From Opitutus sp. (GTDB taxonomy: Bacteria; Verrucomicrobiota; Verrucomicrobiia; Opitutales; Opitutaceae): a DNA stretch of 36,748 nt. The stretch is from positions 1 to 36,748 of the forward strand of contig PNKG01000005.1 of assembly GCA_013822585.1 (NCBI GenBank). The letters are read 5' to 3'. The notes under the pieces are model-generated. The model searched no databases, had not been told where the DNA came from, and was given only the letters and a program-made list of their open reading frames with translations. Both the position numbers and the translations under genes were made by a program. This document shows positions 29,922 through 36,748 of the stretch, in pieces (position 1 is the first letter of the stretch; each line of letters begins with the position of its first letter).

Positions 29922-30955
29922 GCGGCGGACTTGCGGCCGAAGGGCCATTGGGGCGGCAGCGCGAGCAGCGCACCGAGGAAGAGGAGCACGAGCCCCGGCG
30001 CCGCGAACCACGCGAAGAGCTCCGTGGTGAGCAGGTAGGACTTGGCCTGGAACTCGATCTTCTGCGCCTTGTCGATGGCGGCGAAGGCCTTCTCGATCGT
30101 GTCCGAGTCGAAGGCGCGGAAGAACCGGCCGCCGGTCGTGTCGGAGATGGCGCGCAGCTGGCCCTCGTCGAGGTCGGAGATGGCGCGGCGGTAGCCGATC
30201 TTCTGGCCGTTGTCGTCGAAGACCGGCATGGGCACGAGGCCGTCGCGGCCGGCGCCGATGGTGTAGACCGGCACGCCGCGGGAGCGCGCGACCTCGGTCG
30301 CCTGCTCCGGCGTGAGGAGGCCGCGGTTGTTGGCGCCGTCGGTCAGGAGGACGACGAAGGCGCCCTTGCGCTTGTTGCCTTCTTCGCGGCCGGCCTGCTC
30401 GAGGCGGGTGAGCGCGACGCCGAGGCCGTCGCCGATGGCGGTGCCGTCCTCGATCAGGCCGAGCTTCAGGCGCTCGACCTGGCGGGCGAGCCAGTCGTGG
30501 TCGAAGGTGAGCGGGGCGAGCGTGTAGGCGCGTCCTGCGAACACGACCATGCCGATGCGGTCGCTCGTGCGCTGGGTGATGAAGGCCTGGATGACGGGCT
30601 TGATCGCCTGCAGGCGGTTGATGCGGTCGCCGCCGCGCTCGTAGTCCTCCGCCAGCATCGAGCCGGAGAGGTCGATGGAGAGCATCAGGTCATAGCCCTG
30701 CTGCTTCACCTCGCGCTTGTCCTCCACGATCTGCGGCCGGGCGAGGGCGACGATGAGCAGCACGAGGCCGGCCGAGGCCAGCGCCGCCGGCCAGCGCGAA
30801 CTCGGGATGAGCGAGGGCCGGTGCCACGACGCGGCGAAGGGCACCACCAGCACCGGCGCGCCGCGCCGGCCGCGCGCCCACACCAGCAGCGGCAGGGCCA
30901 GCAGCGCGAGCAGCCACCAGGGGGAGGCGAGGGTGTAGTTGGTCAGGGTGTTCAT
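29918..30955 (-). CDS. batA: BatA-like vWA membrane protein
   Basis: A protein of 345 residues. It begins with helix WWLLALLALPLLVWA (about 13-27), then VVPFAASW, a second helix (about 56-72, ending ARPQIVEDK), and a vWA domain with complete MIDAS: DLSGSM (about 95-100), EDGTAIGDGLG, LLTDGANN. ISDTTGGRFFRAFDSDTIEKA is the typical BatA segment near the end, and a last helix FAWFAAPGLVLLFLGALLAL (about 312-332) follows. This is the classic BatA layout with the vWA domain in the periplasm between helices. The ATG used gives MNTLTNYTLASPWWLL. It overlaps batB by four bases. No DUF4381 gene is found between it and the DUF58 gene, where one is usual. Confidence 0.92.
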   Translation of the reverse strand: MNTLTNYTLASPWWLLALLALPLLVWARGRRGAPVLVVPFAASWHRPSLIPSSRWPAALASAGLVLLIVALARPQIVEDKREVKQQGYDLMLSIDLSGSMLAEDYERGGDRINRLQAIKPVIQAFITQRTSDRIGMVVFAGRAYTLAPLTFDHDWLARQVERLKLGLIEDGTAIGDGLGVALTRLEQAGREEGNKRKGAFVVLLTDGANNRGLLTPEQATEVARSRGVPVYTIGAGRDGLVPMPVFDDNGQKIGYRRAISDLDEGQLRAISDTTGGRFFRAFDSDTIEKAFAAIDKAQKIEFQAKSYLLTTELFAWFAAPGLVLLFLGALLALPPQWPFGRKSAA

Positions 30956-30966
30956 CGCGCTGGAAT

Positions 30967-31085
30967 AGCTCCAAGCTCCAAACGCCAAGCTCCCGAGAAA
31001 CACCCGGAGGCAAACACCAGGAGTGTAAGTTCGGCAATCATCGGGGCGCGACGAGGTTGGAGATGGGAGCTTGGATGGGGGAGCT
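30967..31085. repeat. Inverted pair of AGCTCCA heptamer arrays between DUF58 gene and batA
   Basis: The left array (30967-30994) reads AGCTCCA, AGCTCCA, AACGCCA, AGCTCCC on the plus strand. The right array (31053-31085), read on the minus strand, is AGCTCCC, CCATCCA, AGCTCCC, ATCTCCA, ACCTC. They face each other around 58 bases and fill the 141-base gap inside an otherwise tightly packed operon. A start codon (MIAELTLLVFASGCF) opens a short frame in the loop, probably without meaning. Confidence 0.7.
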
Positions 31086-31096
31086 TTCGCGGGGCG

Positions 31097-32032
31097 TCAG
31101 CGGCGGTTTCCCGCGGCCATGCGGGCGTGGAAGAAGCGGACGAGCGACTCGAGGCGATCCTCCTCGGTGCTGACGACGAGGCGGCTGAGCGGGTTGGGGA
31201 AGAGGGCGCGGAATTCCGCTTCGCGCTGGCCAGTCCACGCGGCATGGGCCGAGCGCTGGGCGGCGGAGGCGCCGTTGAGGTTCACCAGCCGGCCGCCGAC
31301 CGGATCGTAGGCGGTGAGGACGCGGCCGGGGGGCAGTTCGCGGTCCCACGGGTCGTCGACGCGGAAGCCCATCGTCTGGTAGCGGCGCGAGAGCACGGTC
31401 CAGCCCTCGGGCTGGAAACGCGGGGGAAAGTCGCCGAGCCAGATGAGGATCGAGTGGCGCGGCGCGGCGTGGGCCAGCATGCGCCAGGGGATGAGCGCGG
31501 CCGGCGAGGTGGCGTCGCCCGGCGGCACCGCCTCGAGCGAGGGGGCGGCCTTGCCGAGCAACTGCGCGGCGAGATGGAGGATCTGACCGCGGCCGCGCAC
31601 GGGTTCCTTCAGGGTATAGCCTTCGGCTGAGGCGTGGAGGAAGCCGACGCGGTCGCGGTTGACCGCGCCGAGCAGCATGACGAGGCCGGCCAACTCCAGC
31701 AGCGCCTCGCGCTTGGACTGGCGGGACGAGCCGAACTGGAGGCTCACGCTGTCTTCGAAGACGAGCAGCAGCGTGACTTCGCGCTCCTCGATGAACTTCT
31801 TGCGGTAGGGCTCGCCGAGGCGGGCGGTGACGTTCCAGTCGATGTCGCGGATGTCGTCGCCGTAGGTGTATTTGACGACCTGGTCGAACTCCATGCCGCG
31901 GCCGCGGAAGGCCGAGCGGTATTCGCCGCTGAGCACGTTCTCCACCGCGTGGCGCACCTTCCACTCCAGCTGGCGCAGCAGCGCGAGCTGGGAGGTGACG
32001 ATCGAGGTGTGCTCTGTGAGGGGGTTGGGCAT
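31097..32032 (-). CDS. DUF58 domain protein of the MoxR/Bat operon
   Basis: A 311-residue cytoplasmic protein of the DUF58 family, with a vWA-like fold, found next to MoxR ATPases. Hallmarks are NVLSGEYRSAFRGRGMEFD, the diagnostic YGDDIRDIDWNVTARLGEPY (about 77-96), RKKFIEEREVTLLLVFEDS and RDRVGFLHASAEG. A later segment HSILIWLGDFPPRF fits the second half of the fold. The ATG chosen (MPNPLTEHTS) is right after the inverted pyrimidine repeat; a longer frame upstream is basic and repeat-derived. It is second in the operon, 116 bases after moxR. Confidence 0.9.
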   Translation of the reverse strand: MPNPLTEHTSIVTSQLALLRQLEWKVRHAVENVLSGEYRSAFRGRGMEFDQVVKYTYGDDIRDIDWNVTARLGEPYRKKFIEEREVTLLLVFEDSVSLQFGSSRQSKREALLELAGLVMLLGAVNRDRVGFLHASAEGYTLKEPVRGRGQILHLAAQLLGKAAPSLEAVPPGDATSPAALIPWRMLAHAAPRHSILIWLGDFPPRFQPEGWTVLSRRYQTMGFRVDDPWDRELPPGRVLTAYDPVGGRLVNLNGASAAQRSAHAAWTGQREAEFRALFPNPLSRLVVSTEEDRLESLVRFFHARMAAGNRR

Positions 32033-32049
32033 TGTGGACCGAACTCTTA

Positions 32050-32137
32050 TCCTCTTTCTCTTAATCCTTCTCTTTCTCCTGGTCAGATCCGCGGTGCGGG
32101 CCGCCAAAGTTGGGGAGAAAGATTAAGAGAAAGAGGA
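32050..32137. repeat. Inverted pyrimidine/purine repeat between moxR and DUF58 genes
   Basis: The left arm (32050-32079) has TCCTCTTTCTCTTAATC and then, after six extra bases, TTTCTCC. The right arm (32114-32137) is the exact complement of these two blocks, GGAGAAA then GATTAAGAGAAAGAGGA. So 24 bp can pair with a 6-base bulge and a 34-base loop. The arms are strand-asymmetric, all pyrimidine or purine apart from TTAAT, and look like degenerate 7-mers. The element occupies most of the gap. Confidence 0.75.
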
Positions 32138-32148
32138 AAGATTTGGGA

Positions 32149-33153
<1,005 letters not shown>

Positions 33154-33313
33154 AAGCGGGCAGTGAAGGGTGCGGGGGAGGGAGAGACAAGCGCCGAACC
33201 GCCCGCGGCAAGGCGGGCGAGTCCAACCGGGCGGACCGCACGGTGGAAGGTATCCGGGCGGCGGTGATTTGACTCATCGGGCGGGTTGGAGTTTCACTCT
33301 GTGGCGCAAAAAG
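33154..33313. promoter_or_regulatory. Divergent promoter region of moxR operon and GGQ-protein gene
   Basis: The gap of 160 bases separates two divergent genes and must carry the promoter of the five-gene moxR/Bat operon. It is GC-rich over its first 100 bases; towards the right it becomes more mixed (TTTGACTCATCGGGCGGGTTGG). No box pair was convincing. A ribosome site for the plus-strand gene may be AAAAAGATG, which is weak. Confidence 0.25.
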
Positions 33314-33724
33314 ATGGCTGATTTTCCGAAGTTTGTGGAAGCGCCGCTGCGGGCGCGATTTGTCTCCCTCGGCGTGCGGCCGGAGGAGATCGAGGAGCGC
33401 TTCGTCCGCGGCGCCGGGGCGGGCGGGCAGAAGATCAACAAGACCTCCTCGACCGTCTGGCTGCGGCACCGGCCGAGCGGGGTCGAGGTGCGCTGCCAGC
33501 GCGAGCGCGAGCAGAGCGTGAACCGCCTGCTCGCCTGGCTGGAGCTGGCGGGAAAATTGGAATGGCGGCGCGCCGAGTCCGCCAACGCCGCGCAGGCCGC
33601 CCGCGAACTGGCCCGCCGCCAGACCCGCCAGAAGTCCCGCGGCCAGAAGGCGCGGATGATCCAGACAAAGAAGCACCGCGCCCGCCTCAAGGGCGCTCGC
33701 CGCGCCGGCGGTGACGGGTGGTGA
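33314..33724 (+). CDS. GGQ-motif release-factor-like protein
   Basis: A protein of 136 residues with the RF-1 catalytic domain only. ERFVRGAGAGGQKINKTSST contains the GGQ tripeptide (about 37-39) that triggers peptidyl-tRNA hydrolysis in release factors, followed by VWLRHRPSGVEVRCQRERE and QSVNRLLAWLELAGKL. The C-terminal 40 residues are strongly basic (RRQTRQKSRGQKARMIQTKK), as in ribosome-rescue proteins that sense an empty mRNA channel. It lacks codon-recognition domains. Closest in plan to the C12orf65/ArfB-like proteins; rescue of stalled ribosomes is likely but inferred. The ATG giving MADFPKFVEAPL fits the family. Confidence 0.85.
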   Translation: MADFPKFVEAPLRARFVSLGVRPEEIEERFVRGAGAGGQKINKTSSTVWLRHRPSGVEVRCQREREQSVNRLLAWLELAGKLEWRRAESANAAQAARELARRQTRQKSRGQKARMIQTKKHRARLKGARRAGGDGW

Positions 33725-33741
33725 AGCCGCAACTCGCCGGC

Positions 33742-33996
33742 TCAACGGCGGAGAAATCCGGCGAGGGTCAGCAGGGTGCCCAGAACCACCGCAGCGGAGG
33801 CGTAACGATTGCCGTGGCGTTCCCAATGGTTGAGCGGGCGCGGGGCCTCGGTGCGCCCGCCGCTGAGGCGCTGATGTTGGCGCTCGCCGGCCAGGCGCCG
33901 TTTGGTGGCGCGCGCGGCGCCGCGCAGGGCGACGCCGATGACGATCAGGCTGACGCCTGTTGCGACCAAGGCCTCGTAGCCGAAGGGCGAGTTCAT
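33742..33996 (-). CDS. Small two-helix membrane protein
   Basis: A protein of 84 residues with two hydrophobic segments, YEALVATGVSLIVIGVALRG (about 6-25) and YASAAVVLGTLLTLAGFL (about 64-81), separated by a basic loop (ATKRRLAGERQHQRLSGGR) expected in the cytoplasm. Family unknown. Its ATG overlaps the stop of the MOSC gene by four bases (ATGA), so the two are co-translated. It ends 17 bases from the convergent GGQ-protein stop. Confidence 0.7.
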   Translation of the reverse strand: MNSPFGYEALVATGVSLIVIGVALRGAARATKRRLAGERQHQRLSGGRTEAPRPLNHWERHGNRYASAAVVLGTLLTLAGFLRR

Positions 33997-34358
33997 GCCG
34001 GCAGCGGCACGAGTCCGTCGCCGACGAGCACGGTGCCGCACTTCGTCTCGTGCACGAGGTTGATGCCGAAGTTCACGTCGGTCGGGTCCCGGGGGTCGCG
34101 GCGGAACGTGGCCAGGGTGCGGAGCGGCTCCTTGCCGCGCTCGGCGGTTTCCTGGTCGGTGGTCGTCACGACGCAGTGGGCGCAGGGCCAGCCGTTGCGG
34201 AACTCCACGTCGCCGAGCCGGAAGCGGCCGTCGGCCGCCGACACGACCAGGTAACGCCGGTCATCCACGAAGCCCCACGCATCCACCGTCGTCTCGCGCA
34301 GCGAGTGCCCCCGGCAGGATTTGACGGGATCGATGAAGAGGCCGGAGACGCGGGGCAT
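33993..34358 (-). CDS. Shortened MOSC-domain protein
   Basis: A protein of 121 residues. The first 45 (VSGLFIDPVKSCRGHSLRET, VDAWGFVDDRRYLVVSAADG) match the start of MOSC_N. The rest (RFRLGDVEFRNGWPCAHCVV, then TTTDQETAERGKEPLRTLAT, VNFGINLVHETKCG) matches the C-terminal part of a MOSC domain, including the conserved Cys. Family members have about 250-270 residues; the central part is missing and the two ends are joined in frame at DGRF. Known MOSC proteins handle sulfur carried on the molybdenum cofactor. It may be a functionally dead or altered deletion product. Two GTAACCTATTAGGTTAC palindromes and an ATCTGTG repeat lie upstream. Confidence 0.72.
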   Translation of the reverse strand: MPRVSGLFIDPVKSCRGHSLRETTVDAWGFVDDRRYLVVSAADGRFRLGDVEFRNGWPCAHCVVTTTDQETAERGKEPLRTLATFRRDPRDPTDVNFGINLVHETKCGTVLVGDGLVPLPA

Positions 34359-34375
34359 GGGACGCTCAGGGAAAG

Positions 34376-34402
34376 CACAGATGGCCACAGATGCACACAG
34401 AT
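34376..34402. repeat. Single-arm copy of the ATCTGTG decamer repeat
   Basis: CACAGATGGC, CACAGATGCA and CACAGAT follow one another, matching one arm of the inverted pair at 23968-24059 apart from a missing base. No facing arm is present. It lies 18 bases upstream of the MOSC start codon on the opposite side from the two palindromes. Confidence 0.75.
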
Positions 34403-34438
34403 AATCCAGCGGGGAGAAAGAAGGGCCCCGCGACAAAC

Positions 34439-34457
34439 TGTAACCTATTAGGTTACA
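34439..34457. promoter_or_regulatory. Perfect palindrome, candidate operator (copy nearest MOSC gene)
   Basis: TGTAACCTATTAGGTTACA is a perfect 19-bp dyad about 81 bases upstream of the MOSC start. Its core GTAACCTATTAGGTTAC is identical to the next copy, with centres 52 bases apart, close to five helical turns, so regulators bound at both would face the same side of the DNA. A related core lies upstream of hslR. Confidence 0.55.
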
Positions 34458-34489
34458 AATGTCCATCGTCACTCTGAGGGAAGTGGAAA

Positions 34490-34510
34490 GTGTAACCTAT
34501 TAGGTTACAC
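34490..34510. promoter_or_regulatory. Perfect palindrome, candidate operator (distal copy)
   Basis: A 21-bp perfect dyad, core GTAACCTATTAGGTTAC extended by GT/AC on each side. It lies between the stop of the TIGR03067 gene (20 bases away) and the MOSC gene on the same strand. On the minus strand it is followed by TTTCC, as is the copy upstream of hslR. As RNA it could form a 10-bp stem, but the single-base centre makes an RNA hairpin less likely than a protein site. Confidence 0.55.
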
Positions 34511-34529
34511 GCCAGGGATGCGGGAGGGT

Positions 34530-34877
34530 TCATTTGCGGCGGTAGGTGACGAGGTAGAGGTGCGCGCCGGGGGCGGTGCGGAAATTTTTCGGCCGGACGC
34601 CGCCGAGGCCGTAGCAGATCATCAGGGTGTCCCCGATGAACTTGAAGAGGCAGGGGATGGTGCGGCCGGCGTTGGATCCGGCGGTGCCGCGCAGGGTGAG
34701 GTGATGCGGGGCGGCCTCGACCTCGAAGGCGCCCGTGTCGGCGGCGATGCCGCCGAAGCGCACGGTGTAGGCGCCGGCGCTCAGCTCGAACTCGGTCTGG
34801 GCGAGCACCTCGGCCGGGGCCTGCTCGCCGTCGAGTTCAGCGTAGAGCGGCTGCCAGCGCCCCTCGGGGGAGTTCAT
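34530..34877 (-). CDS. TIGR03067-domain protein
   Basis: A protein of 115 residues made of one TIGR03067 domain, a family named from Planctomycetes and found across the PVC group, function unknown. It has GRWQPLYAELDGEQAPAEVL, the TEFELSAGAYTVRFGG strand pair, and TIPCLFKFIGDTLMICYGLG before PKNFRTAPGAHLYLVTYRRK. No signal peptide. The ATG overlaps the rmuC stop by four bases (ATGA), so it is translated from the same mRNA; this link to RmuC is not something I can explain. Confidence 0.85.
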   Translation of the reverse strand: MNSPEGRWQPLYAELDGEQAPAEVLAQTEFELSAGAYTVRFGGIAADTGAFEVEAAPHHLTLRGTAGSNAGRTIPCLFKFIGDTLMICYGLGGVRPKNFRTAPGAHLYLVTYRRK

Positions 34878-36121
34878 GGCTTCAGTTCCGGAGCAGTGAG
34901 CGCCTTCGGGGTCTCGTCGACAAGGCGCGGCTCGGAGATTTTTCTTTCGGAGCCGGAGCCGAGTTTCTCGAGCTTGCGGCCGGTGACGAGCACGCGACCT
35001 TCGACGGAGGAGACGGTGCTGTTGTAGGCGGTGACGGCTTGCGTGAGGCGCTGGCCGAGCGCGTCGAGGTTGTCGGCCACGGTGGCGATACGTTCGTGGA
35101 GTTCGACGCCGAGGCGGCGGATCTCGTCGGCGTTCTTGGAGAGAGCTTCCTGTTTCCAGCCGTAGGCGGCGGCCTTGAGGAGGGCGATGAGCGTGGCGGG
35201 CGAGGCGAGGATGACGCCGACGCTGGTGCCGCGCTCGAAGAGGTCGGGCTCGGAGCGCAATGCGGCGCTGTAGAAGGCTTCGCCGGGGATGAAGAGGACG
35301 ACGAACTCGGGCGCGGGCTGGATGGATTTCCAGTAGGCCTTGGCGCCGAGGGCGTCGATGTGGCCGCGGACGGCGCGCGCGTGTTCGGTGAACTTGGCCT
35401 TGCGCAGGTTCTCGTCGGCCGCTTCGAGGGCCTCGAGGTAGGCCTGCATGGGGGCCTTGGCGTCGACGGCGATGGATTTGCCGCCGGGCAGACGCACGAT
35501 CATGTCGGGCCGGATGTCGCCGGCGGCGGTCTGCTGGATGAAGTCGACGTTCTCGACCATGCCGGCGAGCTCGACCACGCGCTGGAGCTGGACTTCGCCC
35601 CAGCGGCCGGCGGTGGAGGTGGAACGGAGCGAGCGCGAGAGCTTGGTGGTTTCGGTCTGGAGTGTGGCGCTGGTGCTGGCGAGGCCCTTGAGTTGCTCGC
35701 TGAGCGAACCGTAGGCCTCCTGGCGCGCCTTCTCGAGGGCGACGATCTTGGTGTCGACCTTGTCCAGGGATTCTTTGATCGGCTTCACCAGCGAGTCGCC
35801 GGCGCGCTTGAGGAACTCGTCGTTGTTGCGGCTGAGGGCGTCGGCCGCGAGGGCCTTGAAGGTATCGGTCAGCTGCGTCTGGGCGCGCTGCAGCGCGTCG
35901 CGCTCGGCGGTCAGGAGGGTGTCGAGGCGGACCTTGTCGGTTTCGAGCGTGGAGAGTTGCTGACGGAGCGCGGCGAGTTCGGCCTGGGTGGCGGCGAGCT
36001 GTGCGGCGGCGAGGCGGGCGCGCTCGGCGAGGGCGGCCCCCTTTGATTTCATCACCAACCAGACGATGGCGCCGGCAACGGCGGACAGCAGGAGTCCCGA
36101 GATGAGGGCGAGTTGGATCAC
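34874..36121 (-). CDS. rmuC: DNA recombination protein RmuC
   Basis: A protein of 415 residues. One N-terminal membrane helix (about 3-23, QLALISGLLLSAVAGAIVWLV) is followed by a coiled coil (about 30-150, LAATQAELAALRQQLSTLET). The RmuC nuclease-like domain has STAGRWGEVQLQRVVELAGM, RPDMIVRLPGGKSIAVDAKA with the PD-(D/E)xK type Asp and Asp-Ala-Lys, EFVVLFIPGEAFYSAAL and GVILASPATLIALLK. RmuC limits inversions between short inverted repeats in E. coli, which is notable in a genome region rich in such repeats. The start is GTG; the next ATG would cut off the membrane helix. Confidence 0.93.
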   Translation of the reverse strand: MIQLALISGLLLSAVAGAIVWLVMKSKGAALAERARLAAAQLAATQAELAALRQQLSTLETDKVRLDTLLTAERDALQRAQTQLTDTFKALAADALSRNNDEFLKRAGDSLVKPIKESLDKVDTKIVALEKARQEAYGSLSEQLKGLASTSATLQTETTKLSRSLRSTSTAGRWGEVQLQRVVELAGMVENVDFIQQTAAGDIRPDMIVRLPGGKSIAVDAKAPMQAYLEALEAADENLRKAKFTEHARAVRGHIDALGAKAYWKSIQPAPEFVVLFIPGEAFYSAALRSEPDLFERGTSVGVILASPATLIALLKAAAYGWKQEALSKNADEIRRLGVELHERIATVADNLDALGQRLTQAVTAYNSTVSSVEGRVLVTGRKLEKLGSGSERKISEPRLVDETPKALTAPELKP

Positions 36122-36184
36122 GCGCGCAGTGAAGCCCCGGGGGAGGCCCCGCGCAAGCGCGCAACCTGCCGCGCTGGCGCGCCG

Positions 36185-36748
36185 TCAGCCGGGGAACGGG
36201 TTCATCGAGTTGCTCGGCTCCTTGGCGGGCAGGTAGATGGTGAAACGGGTGCCTTCGCCGAGCTTGGTCTTCACATGGATGAGGCCGTTGTGGTGCTTCA
36301 CGAGGCGTGTGACGATGGCGAGGCCGAGGCCGGTGCCGGTCTGGGCCTTGGTGGTGAAGTAGGGCTCGAAGATGCGGGAGAGCACGTCGCGCGTGATGCC
36401 CGGGCCCTGGTCGAGCACGGAGAGGGCGACGAGCGGCGGGTGGTTGGCGAAGGACTCGAGGTTGATGAAGCGTTCCTCGGGGGTGTCGCGGAAGCTCCCG
36501 ATTTCCAGCGGCTGGTCGTAGCGCTCGGCGGCGATCCAGACGGTCTGCGGGCGCTCGGAGGATTGGAAGGCGTTGACCGAGAGGTTGAGGAGGATCTGGA
36601 TGAGTTCGGTGCCGCCGATCTGCGCGGCGGCGTCGCGGTCGAGGTGCTTGGCCGAGAGTTTGCCGCCGCGGAGGCTGGGGTGGTTCCTCATCAGCGTGTG
36701 GACGTCGTCGATGACCTGGTTGACGGAGACCTCGGGGGCATGGGCGGA
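36185..36748 (-). CDS. Histidine kinase, ATPase-domain end (5' part outside window)
   Basis: The frame is open to the right edge and ends with a stop, so the C-terminal 187 residues are present. They form a HATPase_c domain: N box ELIQILLNLSVNAFQSS, G1 box VLDQGPGI, F box IFEPYFTTK and G2 box GTGLGLAIVTRLVKHH, then EGTRFTIYLPAKEP. The group with LLNLxxNA and FEPYFTTK boxes matches NtrB/PAS-type kinases. An insertion (RYDQPLEIGSFRDTPEERF) lies between N and G1. The His-containing dimerisation part and sensor are beyond the edge. It lies 63 bases before rmuC on the same strand. Confidence 0.9.
   Translation of the reverse strand, partial: SAHAPEVSVNQVIDDVHTLMRNHPSLRGGKLSAKHLDRDAAAQIGGTELIQILLNLSVNAFQSSERPQTVWIAAERYDQPLEIGSFRDTPEERFINLESFANHPPLVALSVLDQGPGITRDVLSRIFEPYFTTKAQTGTGLGLAIVTRLVKHHNGLIHVKTKLGEGTRFTIYLPAKEPSNSMNPFPG

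Noticed and set aside
25393-29973. A 1526-codon reading of batD/E extended back through batB and batA
   Set aside because: The upstream two-fifths is out of frame with batB, which has clear vWA and membrane motifs. TGATG coupling gives the true start at 28092.
34490-34510. The distal palindrome as a terminator for the TIGR03067 gene
   Set aside because: The loop would be a single base, the stem is AT-rich for this genome, and the same core occurs upstream of other genes without a gene ending nearby.

Overview
The window is high-GC (roughly 70%) bacterial chromosome. Its gene content points to Verrucomicrobiota, most likely an Opitutaceae relative: a giant autotransporter-repeat protein ending in a PEP-CTERM sorting tail, a TIGR03067 protein, a DUF6498 membrane protein, a complete MoxR/DUF58/Bat operon, a bacterial OGG1-type glycosylase, and many small inverted-pair and heptamer repeats between genes. 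The taxonomy is inferred from gene families only; no rRNA or tRNA gene is visible. The first and last genes run off the window.

Layout. 1-9.8 kb holds mostly housekeeping genes in short divergent and convergent units: a LOG-domain protein (cut by the left edge), a periplasmic FKBP-type isomerase, threonine aldolase, aroK-queG, an Hsp15-like S4 protein, a DUF6498 membrane protein, and a minus-strand operon of oppA-like binding protein, small secreted protein and 8-oxoguanine glycosylase. 10.0-15.2 kb is the most unusual part. A single polypeptide carries an ECF-sigma-like domain, an anti-sigma-like segment, one membrane helix and a von Willebrand A (vWA) domain. The same architecture follows at once as two separate genes, an ECF sigma factor and a membrane vWA/YfbK-like protein with an anti-sigma-like N-terminus. 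15.3-19.0 kb has the PEP-CTERM autotransporter-repeat protein and a small secreted Cys/Lys-rich protein. 19.5-25.3 kb is again small housekeeping genes (YhcH family, rlmJ, Hsp20, MazG-like, FmdB-like, gluQ, LOG, Nudix). 25.4-33.2 kb is the minus-strand operon moxR - DUF58 - batA - batB (Gln-rich tail) - batD/batE fusion. 33.3-36.7 kb holds a release-factor-like GGQ protein, a shortened MOSC protein with a small membrane protein, a TIGR03067 gene overlapping rmuC, and the C-terminal half of a histidine kinase.

How the parts may work together. The sigma/vWA locus reads as a transmembrane signalling module: vWA domains with intact MIDAS motifs outside or at the membrane, linked through one helix to a cytoplasmic sigma or anti-sigma-like part. 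The Bat operon is a second vWA system, in which a MoxR AAA+ ATPase is known to work with DUF58 and vWA membrane proteins, so the window encodes four MIDAS-bearing vWA proteins in two unrelated settings.

A second theme is repeats. At least eight small elements, mostly inverted pairs of degenerate 7-mers, 10-mers or REP-like hairpins, fill gene junctions. Some intrude into genes: one supplies the apparent gluQ start codon, one contains the Nudix stop codon, one lies inside the batD leader region, and heptamer arrays lie inside batB and batD. A separate 17-bp palindrome, GTnACCTATnAGGTnAC, occurs three times upstream of two unrelated genes and looks like a transcription-factor site. No CRISPR array, insertion sequence, prophage or RNA gene was recognised.
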